The position numbers and the translations under genes were made by a program. A stretch of 64,000 nucleotides of DNA from Bremerella sp. P1. Lineage in GTDB: Bacteria; Planctomycetota; Planctomycetia; Pirellulales; Pirellulaceae. This document shows, piece by piece, positions 1 to 8,861 of this stretch (the stretch's first letter is position 1; every line of letters starts with the position of its first letter). A model generated the notes under the pieces. It saw nothing but the letters and a program-made list of their open reading frames with translations. It did not search any database and had not been told where the DNA came from. The stretch is from positions 1,426,001 through 1,490,000 of the forward strand of contig NZ_CP118164.1 in assembly GCF_028748185.1 (NCBI RefSeq). The letters run 5' to 3'.

Positions 1-547
1 AGAGATAGAGCGACTCACCCAGGAAGTACTGAGCCTGATCAGCAAACTCTGTCTTGGGAAAAGATTTCAGCAAATCCGTGAAACGTGCGGCTGCATCTTT
101 GTACTTCGCCTGATTACCGTTCTGGGCCCAGGCATAGTTCGCCGAAGCCAGGTTAAGCATCGCTTCTTCGCGGAAGTCGGCCTGGGGATACTTCTTTAAG
201 ACCGTCTCGAAGTTGGCGATCGCATCCGCATACTTCTTAAGTTGCAGCTGACAGACGGCCAGATAGTTTTGCGCCTTGGCCGCTAGGGGATCGTTGGGGA
301 ACTTCTCGACAAACTTTTTCCATTCGTCCGCGGCAAGTCCAAACTCGCCGGCGTTCTGGTAGTTCACGACGTCCGAGAAAAACAGAGCGGCCTCTTGCGA
401 CGACTCCTGTCCCCATGCGGATGCACCGCAAATCAGCAGAAGCAGTACGGCAGGGATAAATACGTAACGTGCTCGTCGGCTGGGCTCGGCCCCTTTGGTC
501 ACGCATCGTGCGTTATGGGAGCTATGGCCCGAAAACTGAGACAGCAT
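1..547 (-). CDS. Secreted tetratricopeptide-repeat protein, C-terminus cut off by window edge
   Basis: The minus strand is open from an ATG at 547 to the window edge, so the 3' part is missing. About 182 residues are visible. After a basic stretch (RRAR) comes a hydrophobic core (FIPAVLLLLICGASA), which reads as a signal peptide with cleavage near SA-WG. The mature part is helical with TPR-like spacing, including AKAQNYLAVCQLQLKKYADA, then a second unit around AMLNLASANYAW and a third at FADQAQYFLGESLY. This pattern resembles YbgF/BamD-type TPR proteins of the envelope that work in protein-protein contacts. The N-terminal 25 residues before the basic stretch may be untranslated if a later start is used. 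The exact function is not recognisable. Confidence 0.72.
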   Translation of the reverse strand, partial: MLSQFSGHSSHNARCVTKGAEPSRRARYVFIPAVLLLLICGASAWGQESSQEAALFFSDVVNYQNAGEFGLAADEWKKFVEKFPNDPLAAKAQNYLAVCQLQLKKYADAIANFETVLKKYPQADFREEAMLNLASANYAWAQNGNQAKYKDAAARFTDLLKSFPKTEFADQAQYFLGESLYL

Positions 548-945
548 GGAACAACGGTCCTCGTTATTTGTCAGCAAAGTGCAGGCAGATGGGGGAGGGT
601 CTTACTGGTGATCTATTCACCTTATTGTGACGGAAATTCCGTGAAGTTTCATTATTCCGCCTTGGGAAACCATTTCTAGAGCTAAATTTCGGTGACGAAA
701 AGGACTTTGCAGCTTTTTTAGCCTCATTGTCGATCATGATAGAGAGGATTGACAGTCTATGCAGGGAAAAACCTTGTAGGATAACGAGTTGCCGTCCCGT
801 GATCGTCGATAATTGGACAACGCACGCGTTCCCAGCGAACTAGGGTGGCAGTTCCCCCTGCGAAGCGGATTGGACAGGCTACTCCAATACGAACGTTTTT
901 CGAGATGGATCGCGTTTCGCGATTATTCAGCAAAGCAATCAGCGC
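548..945. other. Intergenic region between divergent TPR and epimerase genes
   Basis: About 400 bases separate two divergent genes, so promoters for both must lie here. I see no convincing gene. A short palindrome (ACGGAA-A-TTCCGT, 630-642) and a TTGACA hexamer at 749-754 are present. No good -10 follows the hexamer at 16-18 bases, so I do not call a promoter. Confidence 0.4.
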
Positions 946-1923
946 ATGGCAACTTCTCTGATCACCGGCGGGGCCGGATTTATTGGTTCGCACTTGTCCG
1001 AAGCCCTGCTGGCTATGGGTAACGAGGTCATCGTAGTCGACGACGAGTCGACCGGGGCGAAACGAAACATCGAACATCTGGTGGCCCGCCCTAATTTTCG
1101 ATTTATCCACGGCACGGTCTCCGATCGGACGCTCGTCCGAGAGTTGGTTAATGAGGCCGACGAAGTCTATCACTTGGCTGCCGCGGTCGGTGTGGCCCTG
1201 ATCAATCAGGAGCCGATTCAGACCATCGAACGGAACATTTACCCGACCGAACTCCTGCTGGCCGAAGTCCAACGGCGAAATGCGGAAGGAGACGAAGTCC
1301 GCATGTTCATGGCCAGCACGTCCGAGGTGTATGGCAAGAACCCCAAAGATACCTGGACCGAAGAAGATGACCTGGTCTTCGGCGCAACCACTCGTCCTCG
1401 CTGGAGTTACGGCGCATCCAAGGCGATCGACGAGTTCCTCACGCTGGCATATTGGCATCAGAAGAAGACGCCGGTGGTCATTGGCCGATTCTTTAACGTG
1501 GTGGGCCCGCGACAAACCGGTGCCTACGGCATGGTCCTGCCTCGGTTCGTCGACGCGGCATTGGCCGGTAAGTCTCCTATCGTGCACCATGACGGCAGCC
1601 AGATCCGCTGCTTCGCTCACGTTGCCGATGTGATCGGAGCGGTCATTAAGCTCATGCGAACTGATGCCGCCTTGGGTGAAGTCTTCAACATTGGCAGCGA
1701 CCGACCGGTAACCATCCTGGAACTGGCCAAAATGGTCATTAGCCAGGTGAATCCGGAGCTGGATGTTCAATTTCAGTCGTATGAAGAAGCATTTAACTCG
1801 AAATTCGAGGATATTTCGCGCCGCGTGCCTGATCTGACCAAGATCAAAAACTGCATTGACTACGCACCGCAGCATACGCTGGAAGACATCATCGCCGATG
1901 TCATCGAGTCGAAGCGAGCCTGA
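946..1923 (+). CDS. NAD-dependent nucleotide-sugar epimerase/dehydratase (extended SDR)
   Basis: This 325-residue protein is an extended short-chain dehydrogenase/reductase acting on nucleotide sugars, related to UDP-glucose 4-epimerases, dTDP-glucose 4,6-dehydratases and UDP-glucuronate decarboxylases. The N-terminus carries the Rossmann glycine motif GGAGFIGSH (residues about 8-16). The catalytic YxxxK is in WSYGASKAIDE (about residues 160-170), preceded by the STSEVYG serine motif. RFFNVVGPRQ is the usual substrate-side loop. The length is normal for the family. It would act in the cytoplasm to make sugars for lipopolysaccharide or exopolysaccharide, but the exact substrate cannot be read. 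No sugar genes adjoin it. The start ATG has no strong ribosome binding site. Confidence 0.9.
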   Translation: MATSLITGGAGFIGSHLSEALLAMGNEVIVVDDESTGAKRNIEHLVARPNFRFIHGTVSDRTLVRELVNEADEVYHLAAAVGVALINQEPIQTIERNIYPTELLLAEVQRRNAEGDEVRMFMASTSEVYGKNPKDTWTEEDDLVFGATTRPRWSYGASKAIDEFLTLAYWHQKKTPVVIGRFFNVVGPRQTGAYGMVLPRFVDAALAGKSPIVHHDGSQIRCFAHVADVIGAVIKLMRTDAALGEVFNIGSDRPVTILELAKMVISQVNPELDVQFQSYEEAFNSKFEDISRRVPDLTKIKNCIDYAPQHTLEDIIADVIESKRA

Positions 1924-2177
1924 CCCCCACAAGGGCTACCCATTCCTTCAAAACGCTTGACCGCGAGGGACATTCCCAGTGGAATAAGGGACAGGGGCGC
2001 CATATACTTAACCAGTTGGAATACTAACGGTTTCCAGCGATTCTTTCGCCAGCTAATCAACAAGCAACTTATCTCCCTAGCTCGCGGGGCTGCCCCTATG
2101 GCCTGCGAGGACGGCAAACCTGAGTTCGGTCTTGGGCAGACTGAAAGTTCAGGCGTAACCAACAGGACGCACATCGT

Positions 2178-3872
2178 ATGTGGAATATTCGTACACCGCA
2201 CATCGCTACCAAAACGCGCGGACTGACGCTCGTCGAAATGTTGATGGCGACAGCGTTGACCTTGATCATGTTCGCTGCCGTGGCCCAAATCTTCGGCATG
2301 ATGGGCACGGCGATGCGAGACGCGCGAGCCACGATCGAGCTTTCCGGCAACCTCCGCAGCGTTTCGACCCACCTTCAGCACGACCTGGACAACGTCACGG
2401 TCGACGTTCTGCCGTGGGTGCAACCGGGTGCCAATCAGGGATACTTCGAGATCATCGAGGGTCCTGATCGCGATGTCGACTTTGCTGCCTCGGACATCAT
2501 TGACGATACCACTTTTCCTGACTATCCCGGAACTCAAGGCGGTATGGCTGGCGATGCGGATGATATCGTTTGCTTTACGGCCTATAGCAAAGATCAACCG
2601 TTTGTTGGTTTGATTTTTGGTGAACTAAAGCCGCTTTCCGTGACCACCCACCCTCACAAGTATTGGGTCGATACGACATCAGGCACGTTCACCACCATCA
2701 CCTCGCACTACGCCGAGATCGTCTACTTCACCAAACACACGCCGCTTGAGGACATTAACGGCAACGGAGGGCGTGATGCGGACGAAACCGTTACTCTTTA
2801 CCGTCGCGTTCTGCTGATCCGTCCCGATATTTTCGTTGGTGACCCAAGTTCGGACGGCCCCACGGAGTCCTATCCGCTCAGCTACGTCGAAGCGATGAAC
2901 TATTACGATCTCTCGATGTGGACAGGGGCTTCCACTTCGAACTGGCAGACCAACTCGCTCGAAGATCTACAAACTCGCTCTCGACGCGTCGCGCATGCAC
3001 CTTACTCTGCTGCTGGCATTCAAGTCGATGAAGATAGCGGAGGCAGTGCAATTTACATGAATGTGAATGTACCGGCAGTTTTCGACGCAGCCCCCATTCG
3101 CCCTCACGCGTTGATGACCTTCGAGCAACTTAATCATGCGTTCCAATGGGACGCGTCTGGCGCCAATCTTCGGGACCGAACAGGCGAAGACGTGATGCTC
3201 ACCAATACGCTGGCGTTTGACGTCCGGGTCTTCGACTCGATCGCTCCCGTGCGAAACGATTCCGCCGCGTCGCCGAGTCTGGCACTTTCCCCTGGCGATC
3301 CCGGTTTTACCGCCGCGAGTACAACGGATGCCATGGCGGGTGCTTTTGTTGACCTGAACTGGAGTCGTACTGCTCCCACCGCGGGAACGAGCTATCACAA
3401 TCAGACCTTCCAATTCGGCCCAAACACAAAATCACGAATTGGAAACATCACCATTTACGGGGGGAACAGCTCGGCAATTTTTGGCGGGACCACTCCTACC
3501 GCAGGCAATATTAATTCGAGCTTCTTCCGACAGAACCCCTCGATGATGAGCACTGCGAGCTTGAACTACGGCTACTACGACACATGGCCTTACTCCTATG
3601 AAGTAGACGGGGTAGACCAAGATGGTGACGGCACAATCGATGAAGGTACCAATGGCTTCGACGATGACAGTGATGGTATCGTTGACGATCACGTGGCCAC
3701 CGACTTCAACGGCGACAACGCGATCACCGGTACTTTGGAGCCAAGCGAATTAGAAACGCAACCACCCTATTCCAAGGCCCTCCGTGCTGTTTCGATCACG
3801 GTCCGAGCAATCGAAGGTGGAACTCGCCAGGTACGACAAGATACGATCGTGGCGGACTTCCTACCGAATTAG
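2178..3872 (+). CDS. Prepilin-type N-methylation protein (PilW/GspJ-like pseudopilin)
   Basis: The protein has 564 residues. Its N-terminus has a class III prepilin signal: TKTRG followed by LTLVEMLMATALTLIMF. Cleavage by prepilin peptidase would be after Gly15, with Glu20 as the conserved +5 residue and a hydrophobic helix behind it. Position +1 is Leu instead of the usual Phe. Such proteins are minor pseudopilins of type II secretion or type IV pilus machines. The long C-terminal part is far larger than in typical GspJ and is rich in Asp/Gly/Asn. Near residues 475-515 it has DQDGDGTIDEG and DDDSDGIVDD, which look like calcium-binding loops. DINGNGGRDADE near residue 195 is similar. A strong terminator follows, so it is probably transcribed alone or as the last gene of its unit. 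Confidence 0.85.
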   Translation: MWNIRTPHIATKTRGLTLVEMLMATALTLIMFAAVAQIFGMMGTAMRDARATIELSGNLRSVSTHLQHDLDNVTVDVLPWVQPGANQGYFEIIEGPDRDVDFAASDIIDDTTFPDYPGTQGGMAGDADDIVCFTAYSKDQPFVGLIFGELKPLSVTTHPHKYWVDTTSGTFTTITSHYAEIVYFTKHTPLEDINGNGGRDADETVTLYRRVLLIRPDIFVGDPSSDGPTESYPLSYVEAMNYYDLSMWTGASTSNWQTNSLEDLQTRSRRVAHAPYSAAGIQVDEDSGGSAIYMNVNVPAVFDAAPIRPHALMTFEQLNHAFQWDASGANLRDRTGEDVMLTNTLAFDVRVFDSIAPVRNDSAASPSLALSPGDPGFTAASTTDAMAGAFVDLNWSRTAPTAGTSYHNQTFQFGPNTKSRIGNITIYGGNSSAIFGGTTPTAGNINSSFFRQNPSMMSTASLNYGYYDTWPYSYEVDGVDQDGDGTIDEGTNGFDDDSDGIVDDHVATDFNGDNAITGTLEPSELETQPPYSKALRAVSITVRAIEGGTRQVRQDTIVADFLPN

Positions 3873-3906
3873 GGTTTCCCTGCCAATCGCTTCCTATCAA
3901 CCAGTT

Positions 3907-3942
3907 GCGGACACACTGAACAAGGTGTGTCCGCTTTTTTTT
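3907..3942 (+). terminator. Rho-independent terminator after the pseudopilin gene
   Basis: A perfect 10-bp stem (GCGGACACAC at 3907-3916 with GTGTGTCCGC at 3925-3934) encloses an 8-base loop and is followed by eight T residues (3935-3942). It lies 35 bases after the stop of the pseudopilin gene. Confidence 0.93.
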
Positions 3943-3945
3943 CTG

Positions 3946-4344
3946 ATGACCGAACCATACATCATTCGACTCAACGGCCCCTGGGAGATGACTATCAACG
4001 CCCAGCAGGCGCCCAAGCGTGTTAAGTTACCAGCGAACTGGCCGCAGATCTTACAAGCGGCCAGCGAAGGCACTTTGGTCCTCAAACGGTGGTTCCATAG
4101 GCCCACAGGCATCGACGATGGTAGCCAGGTACAGCTTCACCTTATTGATCTTCCGTTTCTCGCAGAAGCCTGGATCGATGATGCCAGCCTCGGCGAAGTC
4201 GTTGCGATGCAGAAACATGCCATCGATGTGAAAAGTCATTTGGCCGCTCGTTGCTGCCTGACCATCGAGATCAAGCAGTTAGCACCGCTCGAGAAGACTA
4301 TTCCGACTCCACAGATTTCGCTGGCGATTCTTCCGGCTCGCTAG
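3946..4344 (+). CDS. Small stand-alone protein resembling a glycoside hydrolase family 2 sugar-binding jelly roll
   Basis: The 132-residue product starts at the ATG at 3946, four bases after the T-run of the preceding terminator. The open frame extends upstream only through the terminator hairpin, so an upstream start is unlikely. The sequence follows the layout of the GH2 N-terminal beta-sandwich: LNGPWEM, then KLPANWPQ, then LKRWFHRP, then AEAWIDDASLGEV, then an IDVKSHL segment. There is no catalytic barrel, so it would be at most a binding module. The similarity is by eye and uncertain. There is no visible Shine-Dalgarno site. The last 47 bases overlap the end of the convergent antiporter gene. 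Confidence 0.5.
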   Translation: MTEPYIIRLNGPWEMTINAQQAPKRVKLPANWPQILQAASEGTLVLKRWFHRPTGIDDGSQVQLHLIDLPFLAEAWIDDASLGEVVAMQKHAIDVKSHLAARCCLTIEIKQLAPLEKTIPTPQISLAILPAR

Positions 4345-6205
4345 AATTCGAGTCGTCTGACTTCGCGGGTGGCTTGACCGGTTCAGGTCGAGCATCAATC
4401 AGGGCGATGATGGTTTGCCCAGCTTTGGGCACGAAGCTGTCGTCAGCCGTCACGATCCTCAGTCGGTTGCTTTCCGGGATCACAAACAACAGTGTGGCCG
4501 ATTCACCATGGGTTTGCTGAAAGTCGTGGTAGGTGAATTCTTCGGTGATCGTCGTCTTTTTAAACTGGGCACCCGCGGTTACGCGCCGGGCGATCTTGTA
4601 GAAGTCGAGCCCGTGCCCGAAGATCACGCGGCCTCGCAGATGATCGGAGACCGACTGCCGCTTGCCAGAGCCAGAATCCCAAGGACTCAGCTGATAGACC
4701 TCTTTTCGACCGAATAAGTGGGTGAACTCCATGCAGGCAAGCGAGTTGACCTCATCATTCGGCGTAGCGGCCAGCAACCGTCCAATCCCACCAAGATTGA
4801 GTTCTTCGCTTACAAAGTCTGAGAGGATACTCGCACACTGGGCTGGTAGGTTCTGCATCCGAGCCGCCGTGATATTGCGGAAGTTGGTATCGACCAGCAT
4901 CACATGGAAGCCGGCACTCTTGATCACCACCGCGAGTTCTCGAATCCAGCGATCCGCTCCGGCAATCAGCACCCCTTGCGGTGCCGGGCTGGCTAAACCG
5001 AGCCAACGAGCAACCGGAGCGGCCGTCAGACCGTAAAACGTGACCGTACCGACAATCACCATGAACACGACCGGTACAACCAGGGCTCCTTCGGAGGTAC
5101 CACCAATTTCACTGAGATTAAGATTCTCGGCATGGTGGACCAGTTCAAAGGAGAAAATCGAACCGACCGCGGCAGCCACAATCCCACGGGGGGCCATGAA
5201 GCACAAAAAGACCTTTTCGCGCCAATTCAGGCTACTGCCCAACGTGGAAAGAAACACCGAGGCCGGACGCACGATGACAATCAGCACGGCCACGAACAGC
5301 AACCCGGTCCAGCCCACATCCAGGAGCGTACTGAGGGAAATTCGCGCGGCCAGCACGATGAACAAACAAGAAATCAACAGAACACGCAGGTTCTCTTTGA
5401 ATTCGAAGATATGCCGAACGGGAATGTGCTTTTGATTGGCCATCAACAGCCCCAGCACGGTCACCGTCAGCAGTCCGGACTCGGATTGGATGTAATTGGA
5501 AAGAGCAAATACCGACAGCAACACCGCCAGAATGAATGCATTGTGCAGAAAGTCAGGGACCCAGTAGCTCTTCAAAGCGAAGATCATCATATAGGCGGTC
5601 ACCACGCCCAAAACGACACCGACCATGATCGTCTTGGCTATCGACCACATCGGAGTGGCCCAGGTTGCCCCTTCGCCGGTCTGCATAATGAACTCGAACA
5701 CGAGAACCGCCAGCACCGCACCAATTGGGTCAATAACGATCCCTTCCCATTTGGCCAGCGAGCCGATCTTTCGCGATGGTCTGATATGGCTTAACAGCGG
5801 CCCCACGACCGTCGGCCCTGTCACCACGACAATGGCCCCAACCACGGCAGAAATCGCCGGCGAAAAGCCAATCAAAAAGTGCGCAGCAACCGATGCCAAT
5901 CCCCAGACGACCAAGGCCCCAATAGTTACCAGGCCCCCCAGTGCCGGCCCCACCTCACGCAGTTCCGCGAAGCGCAGGCTCATGCCTCCTTCGAATAGAA
6001 TCACAGCCACAGAAAGGGAGACGATTGGGAAAAGGACTTCACGTCCGATGATTTCGTCGGGACCTTCCGGGAGGAAACTGGCCATAAAGCCAAAGCCCAG
6101 AAGAAGCAGAATGGAAGGAAGCCGCAGACGCCAAGCCAACCACTGGGCTGAAATCCCCAGGGCCAGAATGCCGGCTAAATAGAGTAGGTATAGCTTCTCG
6201 TCCAC
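4298..6205 (-). CDS. CPA-type sodium/proton antiporter with C-terminal TrkA-N nucleotide-binding domain
   Basis: The 635-residue protein has about 12-13 membrane segments over the first 400 residues, including LRLPSILLLLGFG and SVAVILFEGGMSLRF, which is the conserved helix of CPA1/CPA2 cation-proton antiporters. VVTGPTVVGPLLSHIRPS is also typical of the NhaP/CvrA group. A Rossmann-like segment follows (GVLIAGADRWIRELAV, then VMLVDTN), as in KefB/TrkA-N regulatory domains, so activity may respond to nucleotides. The C-terminus is a Ser/Glu-rich tail. It exchanges sodium or potassium for protons at the inner membrane. A GTG at 6205 is preferred because GGAG lies 8 bases upstream. The GTG at 6235 has no such site. 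Confidence 0.88.
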   Translation of the reverse strand: MDEKLYLLYLAGILALGISAQWLAWRLRLPSILLLLGFGFMASFLPEGPDEIIGREVLFPIVSLSVAVILFEGGMSLRFAELREVGPALGGLVTIGALVVWGLASVAAHFLIGFSPAISAVVGAIVVVTGPTVVGPLLSHIRPSRKIGSLAKWEGIVIDPIGAVLAVLVFEFIMQTGEGATWATPMWSIAKTIMVGVVLGVVTAYMMIFALKSYWVPDFLHNAFILAVLLSVFALSNYIQSESGLLTVTVLGLLMANQKHIPVRHIFEFKENLRVLLISCLFIVLAARISLSTLLDVGWTGLLFVAVLIVIVRPASVFLSTLGSSLNWREKVFLCFMAPRGIVAAAVGSIFSFELVHHAENLNLSEIGGTSEGALVVPVVFMVIVGTVTFYGLTAAPVARWLGLASPAPQGVLIAGADRWIRELAVVIKSAGFHVMLVDTNFRNITAARMQNLPAQCASILSDFVSEELNLGGIGRLLAATPNDEVNSLACMEFTHLFGRKEVYQLSPWDSGSGKRQSVSDHLRGRVIFGHGLDFYKIARRVTAGAQFKKTTITEEFTYHDFQQTHGESATLLFVIPESNRLRIVTADDSFVPKAGQTIIALIDARPEPVKPPAKSDDSNSSEPEESPAKSVESE

Positions 6206-6391
6206 AACGGATTCTCCAGATCGCGAGCTTTTCACTGGCCGCTCGCATTGCTACGGATCTTTAACCTACCTTACGTCACCGCCAGAGCAAACCCCGCAGA
6301 TCTTCCCAAACCCTAATGATTTCTTTAGGTTAGAGTGTTCCACCTATTAGCCAGATAAGGTCCTTCTTTTCCCGCCCAGGATTTTCACACC

Positions 6392-7615
6392 ATGCCGCTT
6401 GATAACCGTGACCGCACTAGATTTCCAAAGATCTTGATCGTTCTGCTCACGTTGGCCTTCGGCTCGATCATGCCGCGTGCCGAACTCTTTGCTCAAACTC
6501 CAGGTCTTACACCGGAAGAAATCGAAGACGGTTGGATCTCCCTTTTCGATGGAGAGTCGCTTTTTGGGTGGAAACAAGTCACCAAGACCGATTGGAAAGT
6601 TGTCGACGGAACGATCCAAGCCACCGACGGTGAAATTGGTCTGCTCTGCACAACAACGCAGTTTGCCGACTATATCTTCCGGGTCGACTTCCTGGCTGAA
6701 GAAAATACCAACAGCGGTGTCTTCCTGCGAACGTCTCCTAAGCCGAAGAGCCCTACGTACGACTGCTATGAGCTGAATATCGCCCCTCCTTCCAATTCCT
6801 TTCCCACCGGCAGTTTTGTCGGTCGCGAGAAGGTGACTCCTGAGTGCAAGCCAGGCGAGTGGCATACCTTTGAAGTCCGCGTTCAAGGTCCCGTTTTGGA
6901 AGTAAAACTGGATGGCGAGGTAGTTTCGACCCTGGAAGATCCAGCCTACCTCGGCAAAGGCTTTATTGGGCTACAGCATAACGAAGGGAAAATCCAGTTC
7001 CGCAACGTAAGCCTGAAACCGCTAGGCCTGAAATCGATCTTCAATGGAAAAGACTTGACCGGCTGGAAGCAATACCCAGAGATGGTCACCAAATTTAGTG
7101 TCACCGAGGAAGGTGCCATCCATGCTCAGGACGGCCCGGGCCAACTCGAAACGGAGGGACTCTATGCCAATTTCGTCCTGCAAATGGAAGCCAAGACCAA
7201 CGCCGAGAACCTGAACTCCGGCCTCTTCTTCCGCTGCATCCCAGGCGACAAGATGATGGGATACGAAAGTCAGATTCATAACGGCATCGAAGGAAACGAT
7301 CCGACCAAGCCGGTCGACAGCGGCACAGGGGCCATTTTCCGTCGCTGCGTTGCCCGCAAGGTGGTTAGCAAAGATATGGAGTGGCTGACCAAGACCCTCA
7401 TCGCCGAAGGCGCCCATATCTCGGTTTGGGTCAACGGCTACCAGGTCACCGACTGGACTGATCAACGCAAGCCGGATGAAAACCCACGTCGTGGGCAACG
7501 CGTGGCTGCAGGATCGATCATCCTGCAAGGACACGATCCGACGACCGACGTCCTCTTTCGCAACTTCCAGATCCAGGAACTGCCAGAACGATGGCCGGTC
7601 AAGCGAAGCGAATAA
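6392..7615 (+). CDS. Secreted protein with two DUF1080 (3-keto-disaccharide hydrolase) domains
   Basis: The protein has 407 residues with a signal peptide (ILIVLLTLAFGSIMPRAELFAQ). Two DUF1080 beta-sandwich domains follow. The first covers about residues 40-205 and begins GWISLFDGESLFGWK. The second, about 212-405, begins LKSIFNGKDLTGWKQ. Both carry the family's NSGVFLR/NSGLFFR strand and a GEWHTFEVRV-type motif. The family is a concanavalin-like fold, expanded in Planctomycetes. Some members cleave 3-keto-glycosides and others may only bind glycans. The location is likely periplasmic. It is bounded by a terminator downstream and appears monocistronic. Confidence 0.9.
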   Translation: MPLDNRDRTRFPKILIVLLTLAFGSIMPRAELFAQTPGLTPEEIEDGWISLFDGESLFGWKQVTKTDWKVVDGTIQATDGEIGLLCTTTQFADYIFRVDFLAEENTNSGVFLRTSPKPKSPTYDCYELNIAPPSNSFPTGSFVGREKVTPECKPGEWHTFEVRVQGPVLEVKLDGEVVSTLEDPAYLGKGFIGLQHNEGKIQFRNVSLKPLGLKSIFNGKDLTGWKQYPEMVTKFSVTEEGAIHAQDGPGQLETEGLYANFVLQMEAKTNAENLNSGLFFRCIPGDKMMGYESQIHNGIEGNDPTKPVDSGTGAIFRRCVARKVVSKDMEWLTKTLIAEGAHISVWVNGYQVTDWTDQRKPDENPRRGQRVAAGSIILQGHDPTTDVLFRNFQIQELPERWPVKRSE

Positions 7616-7646
7616 GACCAGCGGTTACCTTACCGATCATAAAAAG

Positions 7647-7679
7647 AGCCACGGACCATTCATTCGTGGCTTTATTCTT
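7647..7679 (+). terminator. Rho-independent terminator between DUF1080 gene and ispH
   Basis: A 7-bp stem (AGCCACG at 7647-7653 with CGTGGCT at 7665-7671) is followed by TTATTCTT. On the left flank there is an A-rich run (7641-7645), so it may also serve the convergent ispH gene. Confidence 0.8.
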
Positions 7680-7712
7680 GCTTAATTCCAAGCGATCGCT
7701 CGACTATTGCAT

Positions 7713-8651
7713 TTAATTGAGCTGAACGAGCTTGCGAAGTTCTTTCGGCAATGGGAAATGGACTTCTTCTTCCCGGATGCTGCGAGCTTCAATTTGGGCG
7801 TCGAACTTCTCGACCAGATAATCGAGACATTCCTGAACCACGTCCTCTGGGGCACTCGCCCCGGCGGTGACCAAGACCCCTTCCACGCCATCAAACCACT
7901 CAGGCCGAATATCGCCGGCACCATCGATCAGGTAGCCAGGCGTTCCGCTTTCCTGAGCAAGTTCCTTCAATCGCTGGCTGTTGGAACTGTTCTGACTACC
8001 GAGCACCAAGACCAACTGAGCTTCCGTCCCCAGGATTCGCACAGCTTCCTGACGATTCTGGGTCGCGTAGCAGATATCTGCCTTGGGCGGTCCCTTGATT
8101 GCCGGGAAACGCTCTTTCAGGCGGTTAATGATCCGTGTTGCATCGTCAACAGAGAGCGTCGTCTGGGTGAGGTAGGCCAGCTTTTCAGGGTCGGCGATCT
8201 CCAGTGTGTCGACATCGGCCTCGGTCTCGACCAGGACGATTGCCTCAGGGGCTTCCCCCATCGTGCCGATCACTTCGTCATGACCTTCATGCCCGATCAA
8301 GCAGATCGTGTAACCCAACTTGGCGAACTTGATCGCTTCCAAGTGCACCTTGGTAACCAGTGGGCAGGTCGCGTCGATCGCTGTTAAGTCGCGTTCCTTG
8401 GCCGCTTTGCGAATTTCAGGCGAAACGCCGTGGGCACTGAACAACAGGATCGAATTCGGAGGGACTTCCTGCACATCGTCGACGAAAACAGCACCCTTCT
8501 TCTTGAAGGTCTCGACAACGTACTTGTTGTGGACGATCTCGTGATAGACGTAGACAGGTGCGCCAAAGGTCTTGAGAGCCAAGTCAAGGCACTCAATCGC
8601 CATGTTCACCCCCGCACAAAACCCGCGTGGACTTGCTAGAATCACTTTCAT
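7713..8651 (-). CDS. ispH: 4-hydroxy-3-methylbut-2-enyl diphosphate reductase (IspH/LytB)
   Basis: This cytoplasmic iron-sulfur enzyme makes the last step of the MEP pathway, reducing HMBPP to isopentenyl and dimethylallyl diphosphate. The N-terminal SPRGFCAGV motif holds the first cluster cysteine. DATCPLVTK and the ICYATQNRQ region hold the other two, and VLGSQNSSNSQRL is the substrate-binding loop. The start at 8651 gives 312 residues, the family length. It is favoured over upstream ATGs at 8672 and 8696 because GGAGGAGG lies 11 bases before it. The hpnCDE operon diverges from it 210 bases away, so precursor supply and squalene synthesis adjoin. No missing residues were seen. Confidence 0.95.
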   Translation of the reverse strand: MKVILASPRGFCAGVNMAIECLDLALKTFGAPVYVYHEIVHNKYVVETFKKKGAVFVDDVQEVPPNSILLFSAHGVSPEIRKAAKERDLTAIDATCPLVTKVHLEAIKFAKLGYTICLIGHEGHDEVIGTMGEAPEAIVLVETEADVDTLEIADPEKLAYLTQTTLSVDDATRIINRLKERFPAIKGPPKADICYATQNRQEAVRILGTEAQLVLVLGSQNSSNSQRLKELAQESGTPGYLIDGAGDIRPEWFDGVEGVLVTAGASAPEDVVQECLDYLVEKFDAQIEARSIREEEVHFPLPKELRKLVQLN

Positions 8652-8661
8652 TGGCTTGGAA

Positions 8662-8670
8662 ACCTCCTCC
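8662..8670 (-). promoter_or_regulatory. Ribosome binding site that fixes the ispH start
   Basis: On the minus strand the bases read GGAGGAGGT and end 11 bases before ATG 8651. This strong anti-SD match supports the shorter IspH start over two upstream in-frame ATGs. Confidence 0.75.
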
Positions 8671-8861
8671 ATACCATGCATCTTACCCCAACCCATCAGT
8701 AGGGCCTAGGGCAGCCGTCTGAGACGGTGCCAGCACTGGCTGGGGGGGAAAACGGACTTTCCTTCGACTCGAAATTACGCAAAATTTGCAGTTTGCAATC
8801 CACTTTGCGACCCGCGTTTACGCATTGGCAGCAACTCCATACCAGCTTACCCGGATAACTC

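Noticed and set aside
237-506. Minus-strand open frame of 89 codons
   Set aside because: It is out of frame with the TPR gene that has signal peptide, repeats and normal composition across the same bases.
749-782. TTGACA hexamer as promoter for the epimerase gene
   Set aside because: No acceptable -10 sequence at 16-18 bases; TAGGAT is 22 bases away.
757-1932. Long open frame antisense to the epimerase
   Set aside because: The plus strand gives a complete SDR enzyme with YxxxK; the antisense product has no family pattern.
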